Of a stretch of DNA of 64,000 bases, positions 34,084 through 43,208 are shown one piece after another; positions within the stretch are counted from its first letter, which is position 1, and each line of letters opens with the position of its first letter. The DNA is taken from the NCBI RefSeq assembly GCF_001613305.1, contig NZ_BDCC01000060.1:62001-126000 (forward strand), read 5' to 3'. The DNA comes from Nocardia vaccinii NBRC 15922. Lineage in GTDB: Bacteria; Actinomycetota; Actinomycetes; Mycobacteriales; Mycobacteriaceae. The notes beneath the pieces are model-generated. The model searched no databases and was not told the origin of the DNA. It worked only from the letters and a program-made list of their open reading frames with translations. A program made the position numbers and the translations under genes.

Positions 34084-35019
34084 CGCCTATGTGAATTGGA
34101 ATGGTAACGGTAGTTGTCGTCCGATATCCTGTATTGCCTCTGCGCGGGTGGTCTGCAGCGAGAACGACTGTGGTGCAGGATATTCGAGATAGCCGATGAC
34201 AGGTATTTCGACGTCAGAATTGACACCCGGTAGGTACGGTGATGCTGAAGAGCCCCCGGGACATGGCGGTTATGAGGTGTTTGAAGACATGAGCGAACTA
34301 TCGTCGTTTGGTCTGCGGGACCGTATGAAACTGCGCACCGAGAAGGCCCTCAGCCGTTCCGGAGATCCAGGCCATACTCCTCCCGACCCCCGCCGGGACA
34401 CGAGTTCAGCGGCGTCGGCCCAGTCCCGGCCGGACCGGGCCGCGAGCCGTCCCACCGCAGCGTTACTCACGGGTCGGTACGAGGTCGCTTGAGCCGATCC
34501 TCAAGCCAGGGTGGCGCCGCGATCGGCCCATTCCGCCAATCCGGGCGCAACTGACCCATGAACGCATCGATCGACCCACATGTCTCGACGATCTCGGCGC
34601 GCACAGTCTCTATTTGTTCGTTCCTGGAACAGTTGGGCTCCCGCCTGTCGGGACATCTTCAACCATCGTCGGCGCCGCGCCGAACAAAAGCAAGGAACCC
34701 AACGATGCCAGATGGCCTGGTCAAGGATCTGTCCGACCCGTGGCACACCAGCACGGCCGCCACCGTCTCGATTACCTGATGCTCAAGCCGAGTTGCTCCT
34801 TGAGACCGGTAACGAGCGTGTATAGCAGCACCGAGCGGTCGGGGGTTTGGCTACTCCGCGCTGGTGTCTCCTGAACCCCAAAAGTTATCGGCACCACCAG
34901 GTCTATGTAGCCCGTCCATCTCAGACGCGACACAGCGGTGAAGGAAGATGGCCCATGCTCCACGTAGGATCTGAACTTGAAGACAGCAGTTATAGGTTTC
35001 ACATTCGGGGAAGGATTTC
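34084..35019. other. Gene-poor stretch before the DUF262 gene
   Basis: About 940 bases. A frame from 34290 to 34492 (MSELSSFGLRDRMKLRTEKA to GRYEVA) might encode a 67-residue peptide but has no clear ribosome site; others are Arg/Ser-rich noise. The last 100 bases are AT-richer and should hold the promoter of the DUF262 operon. No repeats or RNA were recognised. Confidence 0.5.
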
Positions 35020-36132
35020 ATGAGCCTGCAAGAGGAGATTGAGGCTGGTCGTCAAACGATCAGAACAGAGTCCTATTCGATGTCGATCGGGGAATTGGCT
35101 AATCTGTATCGCAACGGGGAATTAGTTATACGCCCGGAGTTCCAGCGGCTATTCCGTTGGAAAATTGCGCAAAAATCTCGATTGATAGAGAGTCTTCTTC
35201 TTGGAATACCTCTTCCATCTATTTTTGTGAATCAGCGACACAGCGGGGTCTGGGAGGTGGTTGATGGCCTGCAGCGCCTAAGCACTATTCTGGAGTTCAT
35301 GGGGGAGCTTAAGGACCAGACTGGAGGAGCTCTACTGCCCGCCAGCACACTGTCTGGCACCAAATATCTGCCCTCGCTTGAGGGAATGGTATATGAGCAG
35401 CCAAACGAGCAGGACTCGATGCAATTGACTCCTGGCCAGCGACTTGCTTTGAAACGATCCAAAATCGACCTAAAAATACTTCAGCCTGAGAGTGATGCGG
35501 CAGCTAAGTACGAGCTGTTCGACCGGTTGAACACTGGCGGATCTGTCGCAACCCCCCAAGAGGTCAGGAATGCGCAGATACTCCTGCGCGATCCGACAAT
35601 GGCAGAGTGGCTAAATGATCTCTCCGAAAATGAGCACTACACAGTTACACTGAGTATTAGTGAACGGCTAAGGGAAGAAGGGTACGGGATTGAACTTATA
35701 TATCGGTACCTAGCTATCAGATACACCAAGAACGATGAGTTGGCTAACATAAAGAACATCGATGAGTTCTTCTCCAATCGGGTATTTGAACTAGCGGCAG
35801 ATTCCGAATTTGACAGAGAGGAAGCGTCCCTGGAGTTCGCTAGCGCATTCAAGTTGATCTCGGCCGCCGGCGGTGAGGACGCTTTTCGGCGTTATGATGG
35901 CGCTGATAGTAGCTTCAAAGGCGCCTTCTCGGTATCGGCATTCGAATGTGTCGGTGTTGGAGTTTCGTCTAATCTATCGTTTTGGCTAGAAAAGGACGCG
36001 TTGACTCTGGGGCAAAGAATCAAAGACTTGTGGTCGCAGCCTGAGTTTAAACAAGGCTCAAGAAGTGGCACTAGCGCATCTAGCCGCATCCCTAGGACCA
36101 TCCCATTCTCTATCAGCTTCTTCTCGAACTGA
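35020..36132 (+). CDS. DUF262-domain protein (GmrS-like, ParB-fold NTPase-type)
   Basis: 370 residues. The DUF262 motifs are present: RPEFQRLFRW (38-47) and VDGLQRLST (81-89), the latter being the DGQQR-type nucleotide site, and YELFDRLNTGGSVATPQEVR further on. In GmrSD and related systems this domain binds nucleotide and controls a nuclease. Here the usual DUF1524 nuclease half is replaced by a separate HEPN-type gene four bases downstream. The codon use is AT-richer than the backbone. The pair is most likely an anti-phage module carried by the integrase element. Confidence 0.88.
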   Translation: MSLQEEIEAGRQTIRTESYSMSIGELANLYRNGELVIRPEFQRLFRWKIAQKSRLIESLLLGIPLPSIFVNQRHSGVWEVVDGLQRLSTILEFMGELKDQTGGALLPASTLSGTKYLPSLEGMVYEQPNEQDSMQLTPGQRLALKRSKIDLKILQPESDAAAKYELFDRLNTGGSVATPQEVRNAQILLRDPTMAEWLNDLSENEHYTVTLSISERLREEGYGIELIYRYLAIRYTKNDELANIKNIDEFFSNRVFELAADSEFDREEASLEFASAFKLISAAGGEDAFRRYDGADSSFKGAFSVSAFECVGVGVSSNLSFWLEKDALTLGQRIKDLWSQPEFKQGSRSGTSASSRIPRTIPFSISFFSN

Positions 36133-36136
36133 TCGA

Positions 36137-36796
36137 ATGAAGATTCGAACCGTCGATCAATTATTCGACAGAATTGCAGATGATCAGGCGTGGCGAAAGA
36201 AAGAGATGAGTATCTTCGCGGCGCAGGCAGCTCAGAGCCGAGGAGCGGTGCAAGCTGCGCTAATTCGGCCTATGGTAGCTCTCCTCTATGCGCACTGGGA
36301 AGGATTTATCAAGAACTCTATCCACTTCTATCTGCTATATCTGAGCTCGCTCAATCTGCCCCTCGATGATCTGCGAGATGAGATTGTCGCAGTATGTATG
36401 CGAAATCGGATACGAGCCGCATCACCGGCGCAAAGGATCGGCCCCCACGTCGAAGTTATTCGCTTTCTTCGTAAAAATGGCATCGAACCAGCGACTATAC
36501 CGATAAAAAAGGAGGACATCGATACCGAGTCGAATTTGAGTTCGCCGGTTCTCAAGGACCTGCTTTTGTCGATCGGCTGCATCTTCACGCCATACGAGAA
36601 GTACAGAGACCTAATCGATGACCAATTAGTTAGCGCTAGGAACAAGATTGCGCACGGGGAGAGTCATTATATTGAACTCTCCGAGTGGGATGACTTACGT
36701 AAGGATATACTAATGATTATGGATGACATTGCGCTGCAAATCGTCGATTCTGCAAACTTGAAAAGTTACCTGGCGAAAAAACAAGCATCCGACTAA
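36137..36796 (+). CDS. MAE_28990/MAE_18760-like HEPN nuclease
   Basis: 219 residues, starting at the ATG at 36137, four bases after the DUF262 stop. It is all-helical; MVALLYAHWEGFIKNSIHFY early and the HEPN motif RNKIAHG (R168, H173) near the end match the MAE_28990/MAE_18760 HEPN-like family, which regularly accompanies DUF262 proteins. HEPN domains are usually metal-independent ribonucleases. I infer that DUF262 holds it inactive until an infection signal. Confidence 0.8.
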   Translation: MKIRTVDQLFDRIADDQAWRKKEMSIFAAQAAQSRGAVQAALIRPMVALLYAHWEGFIKNSIHFYLLYLSSLNLPLDDLRDEIVAVCMRNRIRAASPAQRIGPHVEVIRFLRKNGIEPATIPIKKEDIDTESNLSSPVLKDLLLSIGCIFTPYEKYRDLIDDQLVSARNKIAHGESHYIELSEWDDLRKDILMIMDDIALQIVDSANLKSYLAKKQASD

Positions 36797-36894
36797 TTTT
36801 GAGATGACACGGACGTCTCTACAACCGAATAGCGTCACCTATTGTTACTATACACAGCCGGGTATTCGATCTTACTAATCAGTTCGTAAGTATG

Positions 36895-37571
36895 TCGACT
36901 CACGCGGCGATGTAGGCAAGATTGGGGTCGTGGAAGAATCCGCGGATGACGTCGGGGTGTTTCTGCAGCCTGTGTAGGGCGGAGGTGACCTTGGTGACCA
37001 GGTCGGTCTTGCTGTGACGCCGATGCGGTCGGCTTTGATGTTCTTCCAGACCCATTCGTCGGGGTTGAGTTCGGGTGAGTAGCCGGGTAGGAAGACCAGG
37101 CGCAGCCGGCCGTCGGAAGAGGCGGCGAACTCGCGGGTGGCCTTGGATCGATGGGCCGGGTGACCGTCCAGGACCAGGTAGATGGGTGTGTCGCTGCCCG
37201 AGAGCAGGCGTTGCAGAATTCGATGAACACGGCCGAGTTCACCGTGCCGTCGTGGACCATGAACCGCAGGCCGCCCTTGGCGGTGACCGCGGAGAGCATG
37301 TTGACCGAATGCCGGGCGCCGGTGGTGCGCACGACCGGGTCTTGCCGACCGGTGCCCAGGTCGTGCCTGTATGGTAGTCCGAGCGGATACCGGCTTCGTC
37401 GGCGAAAAGGATTGTGGCACCGTATTTTTTCGCCTGTTCGCGCAGGGCGGGGAAATCCTCGCGCTTCCAGCGCTCCACGGCGTCGGGGTTCTGCTGGTAG
37501 GCACGCCACAGCGGGCGCTGCGGTGACAATCCCATAGTGCGCAGCAGTCGGCCCACACTGACCTCGCTCAA
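36895..37571 (-). pseudogene. IS630-family transposase relic
   Basis: Reading leftward from 37571: LWRAYQQNPDAVERWKREDF, LFADEAGIRSDYHTGTTWAP, then in the other frame VVRTTGARHSVNMLSAVTAK and a further piece with YLVLDGHPAHRSKATREF and LVFLPGYSPELNPDEWVWKN. The DDE residues (D in FADEA, D in LDGHPAH, E in NPDEW) are recognisable, but two frame changes and a missing N-terminal HTH show that it is inactive. No complete terminal repeats were found. Confidence 0.82.
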
Positions 37572-37615
37572 CGCCAGTGTTGCATTTAATGCAATTCATC
37601 CTACTAATATTCCGA

Positions 37616-38146
37616 TTAGAAGCGGAGTTCGGAGATGGTGTTGAGGTCGATGCCGTGGCGTGCGTAGATCTTGATGGTGTTCTCGCCGGTGAGTTCCGAC
37701 TCGGTGTATCCGAGAAGTTCGGCGGTGCGAATGACGTCGGCCTTGGTGGCGGCTTCGATCTCCAGGTAGGGCGGGATTCGCGGCCAGGTGTCGAGTTCGA
37801 GTTGCGCGCCGTCGAGTGTGAAGCTGACTCGTTTGGTTTCCTGGTATGACTTGGCTTTGAAGCCGAGCATCTCGAGGAGGGCGTTGGTGGCGGCGAAGTC
37901 GTCCACGCTCACCTCTATTTCGTGGGTGCCGTCGATGGCGTCGCTGGTGATCTCCTTTACCGCGAGTGTGGTGCCAGTTCCGTTGTCGCGCAGCCTGATC
38001 CACTTGGACTCGTCGCCGGGTGTGATGTCATAGACGTAGCGGCGCATGAAGCGTTCACCGAGTTTGCGTCCGCCTTCTTCCTGGATCCTGCGCTCGATGG
38101 TGTCGGGATCGATGCCGAGAATCTTGGCTTCGTGCTCGATGGCCAC
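37616..38146 (-). CDS. CYTH-domain protein (CyaB/thiamine-triphosphatase type)
   Basis: 176 residues. The CYTH signature ExExK is seen at the start (IEHEAKILGID), and the charged tunnel strands follow (KWIRLRDNGTGTTLAVKEIT; THEIEVSVDDF; YLEIEAATKADVIRTAELLG). CYTH enzymes act on triphosphates (adenylyl cyclase, thiamine or polyphosphate triphosphatase). A divalent-metal-dependent triphosphate role is likely but the substrate is unknown. The gene is the last of a leftward cluster after the radical SAM gene, with which it probably forms an operon (38 bases apart). Confidence 0.87.
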   Translation of the reverse strand: MAIEHEAKILGIDPDTIERRIQEEGGRKLGERFMRRYVYDITPGDESKWIRLRDNGTGTTLAVKEITSDAIDGTHEIEVSVDDFAATNALLEMLGFKAKSYQETKRVSFTLDGAQLELDTWPRIPPYLEIEAATKADVIRTAELLGYTESELTGENTIKIYARHGIDLNTISELRF

Positions 38147-38184
38147 GGGTGGCTCTCCTTATGGGTAGGCGTGTCGAGTTGACG

Positions 38185-39267
38185 TTATCCGGCCCGCCGG
38201 GCGGCGAGCCTCTGGAATTCGGTGTTGCGCAACGTAAGGATCTCGTGAGGCAGTGGGCTGGCTAGAAATTCGTGTAGCGGTAGGCACAGGTCCATGCGCT
38301 GGATGCACACGCCGACCTGGAATGTGCCGGTCCGGTCGTAGTAGAGCCGTACGCCGTAGAAGCCTTCCTCGCAATCGGTGCCGTTGTTGAACCGGCATCC
38401 GGCGCATGTCGTCGGAAGTCGTACCGGGTGAATCTGTTTGAAGTACACGCGACGCTGATCAGGCAGGCGGTAGGCGGTGCGCGCGCCGGATACACCTGCG
38501 GTCAGGTAGTGCGCTTCGGCGACGGCCCCGCGTTCTGTGAGGATGTGTTCGATGGCGTCGATGGAGACGGATCCACGATCGAGCGAGTTGAGTAGACGCA
38601 CCGTCAAGTGTGGTGAGTATTGGTCCAGGAGGCGATGCACTCGGGCGGCGTGAGTGTGGTCGGGGACCACGATGTTGGCGCTGGCATTGACGCCGTTGGA
38701 TTCGCACGCGGCAATCGACCGTTTGAGTGCGTCGATTTTCCGTTGTGCGAGAACGGGATTGCGGTAACGCGCATGTTGGACCTCGGCAAGTTCGGCGGCG
38801 GTTGTGCCGAATATCGAGAAGTTCACCCGAGCCAATCCGGCCGCAGCGCAGTCGGGTATCACCCGTTCGCCGCGTTCACCGTTGGAGGTCATGGCGACCC
38901 GGTAACCGGTGTCGACTGCGGTCTTCGTCAGCCTGGCGACGGACGGATGCAGGGTCGGCTCGCCGCCGGTCAGGTGTAGTTCGGTCAGCTCCAAGGCATT
39001 TCCGAGCAGCCGCAGCGCATCGGCGAATTCGTCGTTGTCGGGCACCGGAGCGGGTAGGAATCTTGCACCGTTGGTTGCGGCGTAGATCGACGCGCGTCCG
39101 CTGGCTCCCGCTGAGAGGAAGTCTCCGGGCAGCCGTTGCCGGTTGTCGGCCGCGACGGGTGTCCCTTCGTTGTGGCAGAACGTACAGGTCAGACCACATG
39201 CGTCGTGAATCTTGACGCGCAGAGTGGTGTCTCTGGCGATGTGGACAGGGATTTGCACATGGACCAC
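38185..39267 (-). CDS. Radical SAM protein with a C-terminal Cys cluster
   Basis: 360 residues from the GTG at 39267 (GAAGGGGG site). The CxxxCxxC motif (CGLTCTFC: C24, C28, C31) binds the [4Fe-4S]-SAM cluster; ELHLTGGEPTLHPSVARL is the GGEP motif. Near the end TTCAGCRFNNGTDCEEGFYG, then GVCIQRMDLCLPL, offers enough Cys for an auxiliary cluster, as in MoaA-like and peptide-modifying enzymes. No precursor peptide with a clear leader is found; the small Cys/His proteins upstream might be partners. It lies in the P450/methyltransferase cluster of the integrase element. Confidence 0.9.
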   Translation of the reverse strand: MVHVQIPVHIARDTTLRVKIHDACGLTCTFCHNEGTPVAADNRQRLPGDFLSAGASGRASIYAATNGARFLPAPVPDNDEFADALRLLGNALELTELHLTGGEPTLHPSVARLTKTAVDTGYRVAMTSNGERGERVIPDCAAAGLARVNFSIFGTTAAELAEVQHARYRNPVLAQRKIDALKRSIAACESNGVNASANIVVPDHTHAARVHRLLDQYSPHLTVRLLNSLDRGSVSIDAIEHILTERGAVAEAHYLTAGVSGARTAYRLPDQRRVYFKQIHPVRLPTTCAGCRFNNGTDCEEGFYGVRLYYDRTGTFQVGVCIQRMDLCLPLHEFLASPLPHEILTLRNTEFQRLAARRAG

Positions 39268-39511
39268 GAGTCGTGCCCCCTTCGTTCGGTTGTTGAGTTC
39301 CTCGGCAGCGTCTGAACTGCGGCCGAGAGTCAGGTTCGAGCGCGATCGGATGCGAGAGGTTCAGGAAACGGTCATCCCAGGTACTGGATGTCGAGCTGCG
39401 GTGGCACAGGGTCCGGCGCAAGCGCGGTCCGCGGTTCGGGGTGCGCCGCATCCCACCGCGGTGTCAGGTCTGATCGCCCGTGGTGCGTGTCGGCCAGATC
39501 CGTGGCCCATG

Positions 39512-39739
39512 TCAGCCGTCGTCCCCATCGCCATCCCCGTCATCTCCTTCGAGTAGGAGCAGAAAGGCCACTTCCAGATGCACGGCGCATTCATCCGGAC
39601 GGTGGTGCTGGTGAATCTGTCGCAGTTCGCGTGCCCGTGGGACCGTCAGGTCCATCAGGCTTGCGTGGCACAGCACCTCGGCCAGCGCACTGTCCGCGTA
39701 CACGAAGGTGTGCTCCGGCAGTGGCCCCCGCAGGCTCAT
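39512..39739 (-). CDS. Small acidic-tailed protein
   Basis: 75 residues. The ATG at 39739 overlaps the stop of the preceding gene in the classic ATGA way, so it is translationally coupled. The sequence has a His/Cys stretch (RQIHQHHRPDECAVHLEVAF) and ends in an Asp/Gly-rich tail (LLEGDDGDGDGDDG), which may bind a metal. No family recognised. A 244-base gap to the radical SAM gene holds nothing else visible. Confidence 0.6.
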   Translation of the reverse strand: MSLRGPLPEHTFVYADSALAEVLCHASLMDLTVPRARELRQIHQHHRPDECAVHLEVAFLLLLEGDDGDGDGDDG

Positions 39740-40071
39740 GCCGTATCCGGGTTGGAGGAGCCGCCGGTGCTGGCGACCACGGCGAGGGCGGCCGATTTTC
39801 GGGGGCACTCGATGCCGCAGTCGTAATGCTGACGGGAGGACAGGATCTCGTGGGCCTCGTCGAGGCTCAGTCGATGGTCGAGTCTGTCGTGTGGCCAGCA
39901 CGGCGGCCGTGCCTCGGCGTGCACGGGCGTGCTTTTGGTGTCGGCATGGTGCAGATGGTTGGCAACGAAAGAGGTTGCGGTGGACCAACATCCGAGAGGT
40001 AGGTACCTGTAGGCCGCCGTGACCGCTATCAGCGCTACGGTCATGCCGATCAGAATCGATGTATCCGACAT
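39736..40071 (-). CDS. Small membrane-anchored Cys protein
   Basis: 111 residues, ATG at 40071 with GAGGGA. An N-terminal membrane helix (SILIGMTVALIAVTAAYRYL) is followed by a soluble part with DEAHEILSSRQHYDCGIECP then RKSAALAVVASTGG. The CxxxC-PRKxAAL piece recurs in the small protein at 42737-42946, so both belong to one family of small Cys proteins in this cluster. Function unknown; coupled to the next gene by ATGA. Confidence 0.7.
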   Translation of the reverse strand: MSDTSILIGMTVALIAVTAAYRYLPLGCWSTATSFVANHLHHADTKSTPVHAEARPPCWPHDRLDHRLSLDEAHEILSSRQHYDCGIECPRKSAALAVVASTGGSSNPDTA

Positions 40072-40274
40072 CGTTTCCCTCGTTTGATGGGTGGGTGGGT
40101 TTGGCAACTGCCCTGAAAGGCCATTGCATTGGGAGTGTGGAATCGCCCTCGGCCCTGCGAACGACACAGACCCGCAACTGCGCCTTGGTGGTCTCGTGCG
40201 GATCAGGTCACCATCAGTGCGACCTCGAGCCGCAGGCCGTTTGTGCTCTGCGGCAGTAACTTTCGGCGCGTCGA

Positions 40275-41519
40275 TCATGGAGTCCTACGCGCTGCTGGCA
40301 GGAGGATAGGGGGTGGCGGTGTTCGGGGAGGCATCGTGTACGGCGGGAAGGTGACTCGCAGCCCTTCCAAGGCTCGTTGGAACGATCCCGAACGCCAGGT
40401 CGGCTTTCCGGCAAGCTGCATGTCCGGGAGGGCATCGAGGAGTTGTTCGACTGCGCCCTGCGCAATCAGGTAAGCGATCGAGGTGGCGGGGCACATGTGC
40501 GCGCCCGCTCCCCAGGACAGGTGCGAACGATTCCCCCACCGGTCTCCTTGGATCTGTGGATCGTTGTTGCATGCGGTGATGCCGATCAGGACCGGTTCGT
40601 CCACCGGCAACCACACGCCTTCGAACAACGTCGGCGTGGTCGGGTAGCGGACGCAAAAGGCTCGCATCGATGGGTCCCAGAACAGTTCCTCGTCCAGGCC
40701 GTCCCGCACGAGCATGCTGCCGCCCAGCAGGTCACCACCGAACCGGTCATCGAGCATGGTGCGGCAGATCGTGTTGGTGATGAGGTTCACCAGCGGCTGG
40801 ATGCCCGCGCCGTAGCAGGACATGAACGCACCAACCAGTTCGGCGTCATTCAGGTTGTGGGGGTGCAGAATCATCGCTGAGGCGATGTCGCTGCCGAGGT
40901 GATGACGTTTCGCTGCGGCGAACTCCTCAAAACCGGTTTTGGCCCGGTTCGCGCCGCGCACGGATTCGTCGCCCTTCGCGTTGAATCGCAGGGTCATGCC
41001 GTCGGCAATCTCCCCCGCGAGATCGTCAGGGCACCCCATCAGACGATTCATGACGGTGAACACGAGGGGAAACGAATAGTCGTAGAGGATGTCGGCGGTG
41101 CCGCTCTCGCTGAATGATTCGATCAGCGACAGGGCTGCGTGTTCAACCTCGTCGTGAAGACGATTGGGATCGACAGCATCGATCGCCAGCTTGACGGGTT
41201 GGCGAACTCTCTGGTGTTCCGGGCCGTCGCAGAACCGGGTCGAGGGGTAGTAGCCGAGCATCGCCAGGATCGGCTCGGACGGCGGTATCGTCTGCTGCCA
41301 CCGTCGAGGGTCTGCCGGGAAATGATCTGGGTCATGCAAAATCTGCAGCGCCACCGGATGGCGGACAGCCATCGTGGCATTGATACCCGGCGCGAGCTCG
41401 ACCGGCAGCAACGATTCCCCGGTGCGATACATCTCCTGGTAGAAACGGTGCGGATCGGCCGCGAATTCATCGGTGTACATCCTTATTCGAGGGACAACAC
41501 CAGCAGTGAATATCGTCAT
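40275..41519 (-). CDS. CYP157-like cytochrome P450 lacking the ExxR arginine, element copy
   Basis: 414 residues. The ATG at 41519 was chosen because GGAGGA lies six bases before it. It is a paralogue of the P450 at 9013-10233: same start (MYTDEFAADPHRFYQEM), same haem loop style (HLSWGAGAHMCPATSIAY), and again no ExxR (EELF in VRDGLDEELFWDPSM). The I-helix GAGIQPLVNLI also lacks Thr. It is followed by no ferredoxin. It sits 52 bases after the O-methyltransferase gene in the same direction and probably modifies the same small molecule, or acts without normal oxygen chemistry. Confidence 0.9.
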   Translation of the reverse strand: MTIFTAGVVPRIRMYTDEFAADPHRFYQEMYRTGESLLPVELAPGINATMAVRHPVALQILHDPDHFPADPRRWQQTIPPSEPILAMLGYYPSTRFCDGPEHQRVRQPVKLAIDAVDPNRLHDEVEHAALSLIESFSESGTADILYDYSFPLVFTVMNRLMGCPDDLAGEIADGMTLRFNAKGDESVRGANRAKTGFEEFAAAKRHHLGSDIASAMILHPHNLNDAELVGAFMSCYGAGIQPLVNLITNTICRTMLDDRFGGDLLGGSMLVRDGLDEELFWDPSMRAFCVRYPTTPTLFEGVWLPVDEPVLIGITACNNDPQIQGDRWGNRSHLSWGAGAHMCPATSIAYLIAQGAVEQLLDALPDMQLAGKPTWRSGSFQRALEGLRVTFPPYTMPPRTPPPPILLPAARRTP

Positions 41520-41571
41520 GTATTCCTCCAATGTCTATGGGAATCATCAAAAGGATCCGTGCAGGAAACGG

Positions 41572-42669
41572 TTAGAGCGCTTCGGCTTCGATGATGGACA
41601 AAGCGCCGAGCGTGGGCGGAGTGATAGTGACGATCCGCAAACCCGCTGTGTGGAGAAGGCGTTCGAATTCCTGCTCGGTCCGTTCGCGGCCGGTGACGAT
41701 GGACAACATGACGATGTCCAGGACTTTGGACTGATCGGGCTCGTTGCCGGGCGGGACGATCATGTCGTGGATGAAGACCCGCCCACCGGGAGACGACAAA
41801 CCGCGCCGACAGTTCCGCAGAATCGCCAGGCAGCGCTCGTCGTCCCAGTTGTGCAGGACATACTGGATCACATACACATCCCCAGCAGGCACTGTGTCGA
41901 AGAAGCTGCCGCCCACCACCTCCCAGCGGCTCGCATCGTCCAAGTCCCCCAGCCTGTGCTTCCCGACGACCTGGGGAAGATCGAACAACACCCCGCGAAG
42001 CGCGCGGTGCCGTTGCAGGATCCCCAGCAGCAGCGTCCCTTGACCTCCACCCATATCCACCACCGTGCCGGTCTCGGGCAGCCGGCATACTCGGGCGAAG
42101 TTCTCGCTCTCGATCACCGAATACCGGCCCATCCCGGAATGGAACTCTGCGCCGTCCGACGGGTGTGTGCCGAAGTAGTCGAACAACGACTCGCCGAACA
42201 CATGGTTCACTGCGGGCTCGCCGGTGATCACCGAGTGCAGCAACTCACCGCCCGCGCGATAGATCGCCGGGGTCGTAGCCGCCAAAATCCCCTCGCGAAC
42301 CGAGAACCGGGAATCCGAGCGAAGCGACGCCCCAAGGTCCATCAATACGAAAGCCCCGGAATCTGTTTCCCGGAAAATCCCTCGCGTGGCCAGCAGCCGC
42401 AGCACGCGATACAGCGCGTGTTCATCGGCGCTGACACGCTTGGCCAAATGCGCGACATGCACGGGCCCATCGGCGAGCAGGTCCGCTACACCCAATTGCG
42501 CTACCACGCGCAGACAGCACGCATACACATATCCGTTCGCCTCACCAGTGAGGAAACTTGCCGACTGCCTATCCCTCGACAACTCCTCCGCCAGCGCTTC
42601 ACGCATACCAGGCACGGGGGTCGAATTATGCAGCAATCCCTGAGAACGCCGCCCCGAGAAGATACCCAT
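41572..42669 (-). CDS. SAM-dependent O-methyltransferase, class II plant-type
   Basis: 365 residues. An N-terminal winged-helix dimerisation domain (YACCLRVVAQLGVADLLADG; DEHALYRVLRLLATRGIF) and a C-terminal Rossmann domain with the SAM site VVDMGGGQGTLLLGILQRH and the catalytic His in QYVLHNWDDERCLAIL. This is the actinobacterial small-molecule O-methyltransferase family (acetylserotonin-type). The start is the ATG at 42669. It leads a leftward cluster with the P450, small proteins, radical SAM and CYTH genes, which suggests tailoring of a secondary metabolite, though no core synthase is present. Confidence 0.9.
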   Translation of the reverse strand: MGIFSGRRSQGLLHNSTPVPGMREALAEELSRDRQSASFLTGEANGYVYACCLRVVAQLGVADLLADGPVHVAHLAKRVSADEHALYRVLRLLATRGIFRETDSGAFVLMDLGASLRSDSRFSVREGILAATTPAIYRAGGELLHSVITGEPAVNHVFGESLFDYFGTHPSDGAEFHSGMGRYSVIESENFARVCRLPETGTVVDMGGGQGTLLLGILQRHRALRGVLFDLPQVVGKHRLGDLDDASRWEVVGGSFFDTVPAGDVYVIQYVLHNWDDERCLAILRNCRRGLSSPGGRVFIHDMIVPPGNEPDQSKVLDIVMLSIVTGRERTEQEFERLLHTAGLRIVTITPPTLGALSIIEAEAL

Positions 42670-42736
42670 ATCAAGAATTCCTAATCGATTGGTAGGGACA
42701 GGTTTTGAGGCCGGATCGGCTTTAGAGCCGCCGCGC

Positions 42737-42946
42737 TCACCGCGGATGGCTCGCAGACGGCACCAAATGGCCAGCCTCGGTCAGCACTTGGAGCGCGGCG
42801 GCCTTGCGCGGGCACTTGGTCGCCCGGCAGGCCACATGGAACTGCACGATGGTGTGCGCCCGCTCGACGGAAAACGGCGTCTCGGGCGCAGCATGGGTTG
42901 CTTGTTCGGTCAGAACGAGGGTGTGATGCATGGCCAGGGTGTGCAT
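42737..42946 (-). CDS. Small Cys/His protein with CPRKxAAL motif
   Basis: 69 residues; the ATG at 42946 has GGAGG in front. It contains RAHTIVQFHVACRATKCPRK followed by AAALQVLTEAGHLVP, the same C-x4-CPRKxAAL piece as in the protein at 39736-40071. It heads the leftward cluster. Possibly a metal-binding or redox small protein; no known family. Opposite the XRE/TPR gene; the gap to 43209 should contain the divergent promoters. Confidence 0.65.
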   Translation of the reverse strand: MHTLAMHHTLVLTEQATHAAPETPFSVERAHTIVQFHVACRATKCPRKAAALQVLTEAGHLVPSASHPR

Positions 42947-43208
42947 GGGTTTGGGACCTCCAAGGGGGGAGAGCAAAACGGGCAGCTCGGTGTGCGACCG
43001 GCACCCGCCGCCGAGGGAGCCCGTACGACATCGACCAGGGCGTCACAGTTGGTCGGTCGATGCACTCGGTTGGCACCGCATCTCACCCGGCGGCGGGGCC
43101 TGCGGAAATGTTCGCGCCGGACTACCGGACATTTCCGGACATGGGCCGGACAAAAATCGGCCACCGTGGCTACAGTTGGGATCACCACATCCGCCGCAGG
43201 GGGTTGCA

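Noticed and set aside
34290..34492. 67-codon frame as a lanthipeptide-like precursor
   Set aside because: No ribosome site, no Cys core, and far from the radical SAM gene on the other strand.
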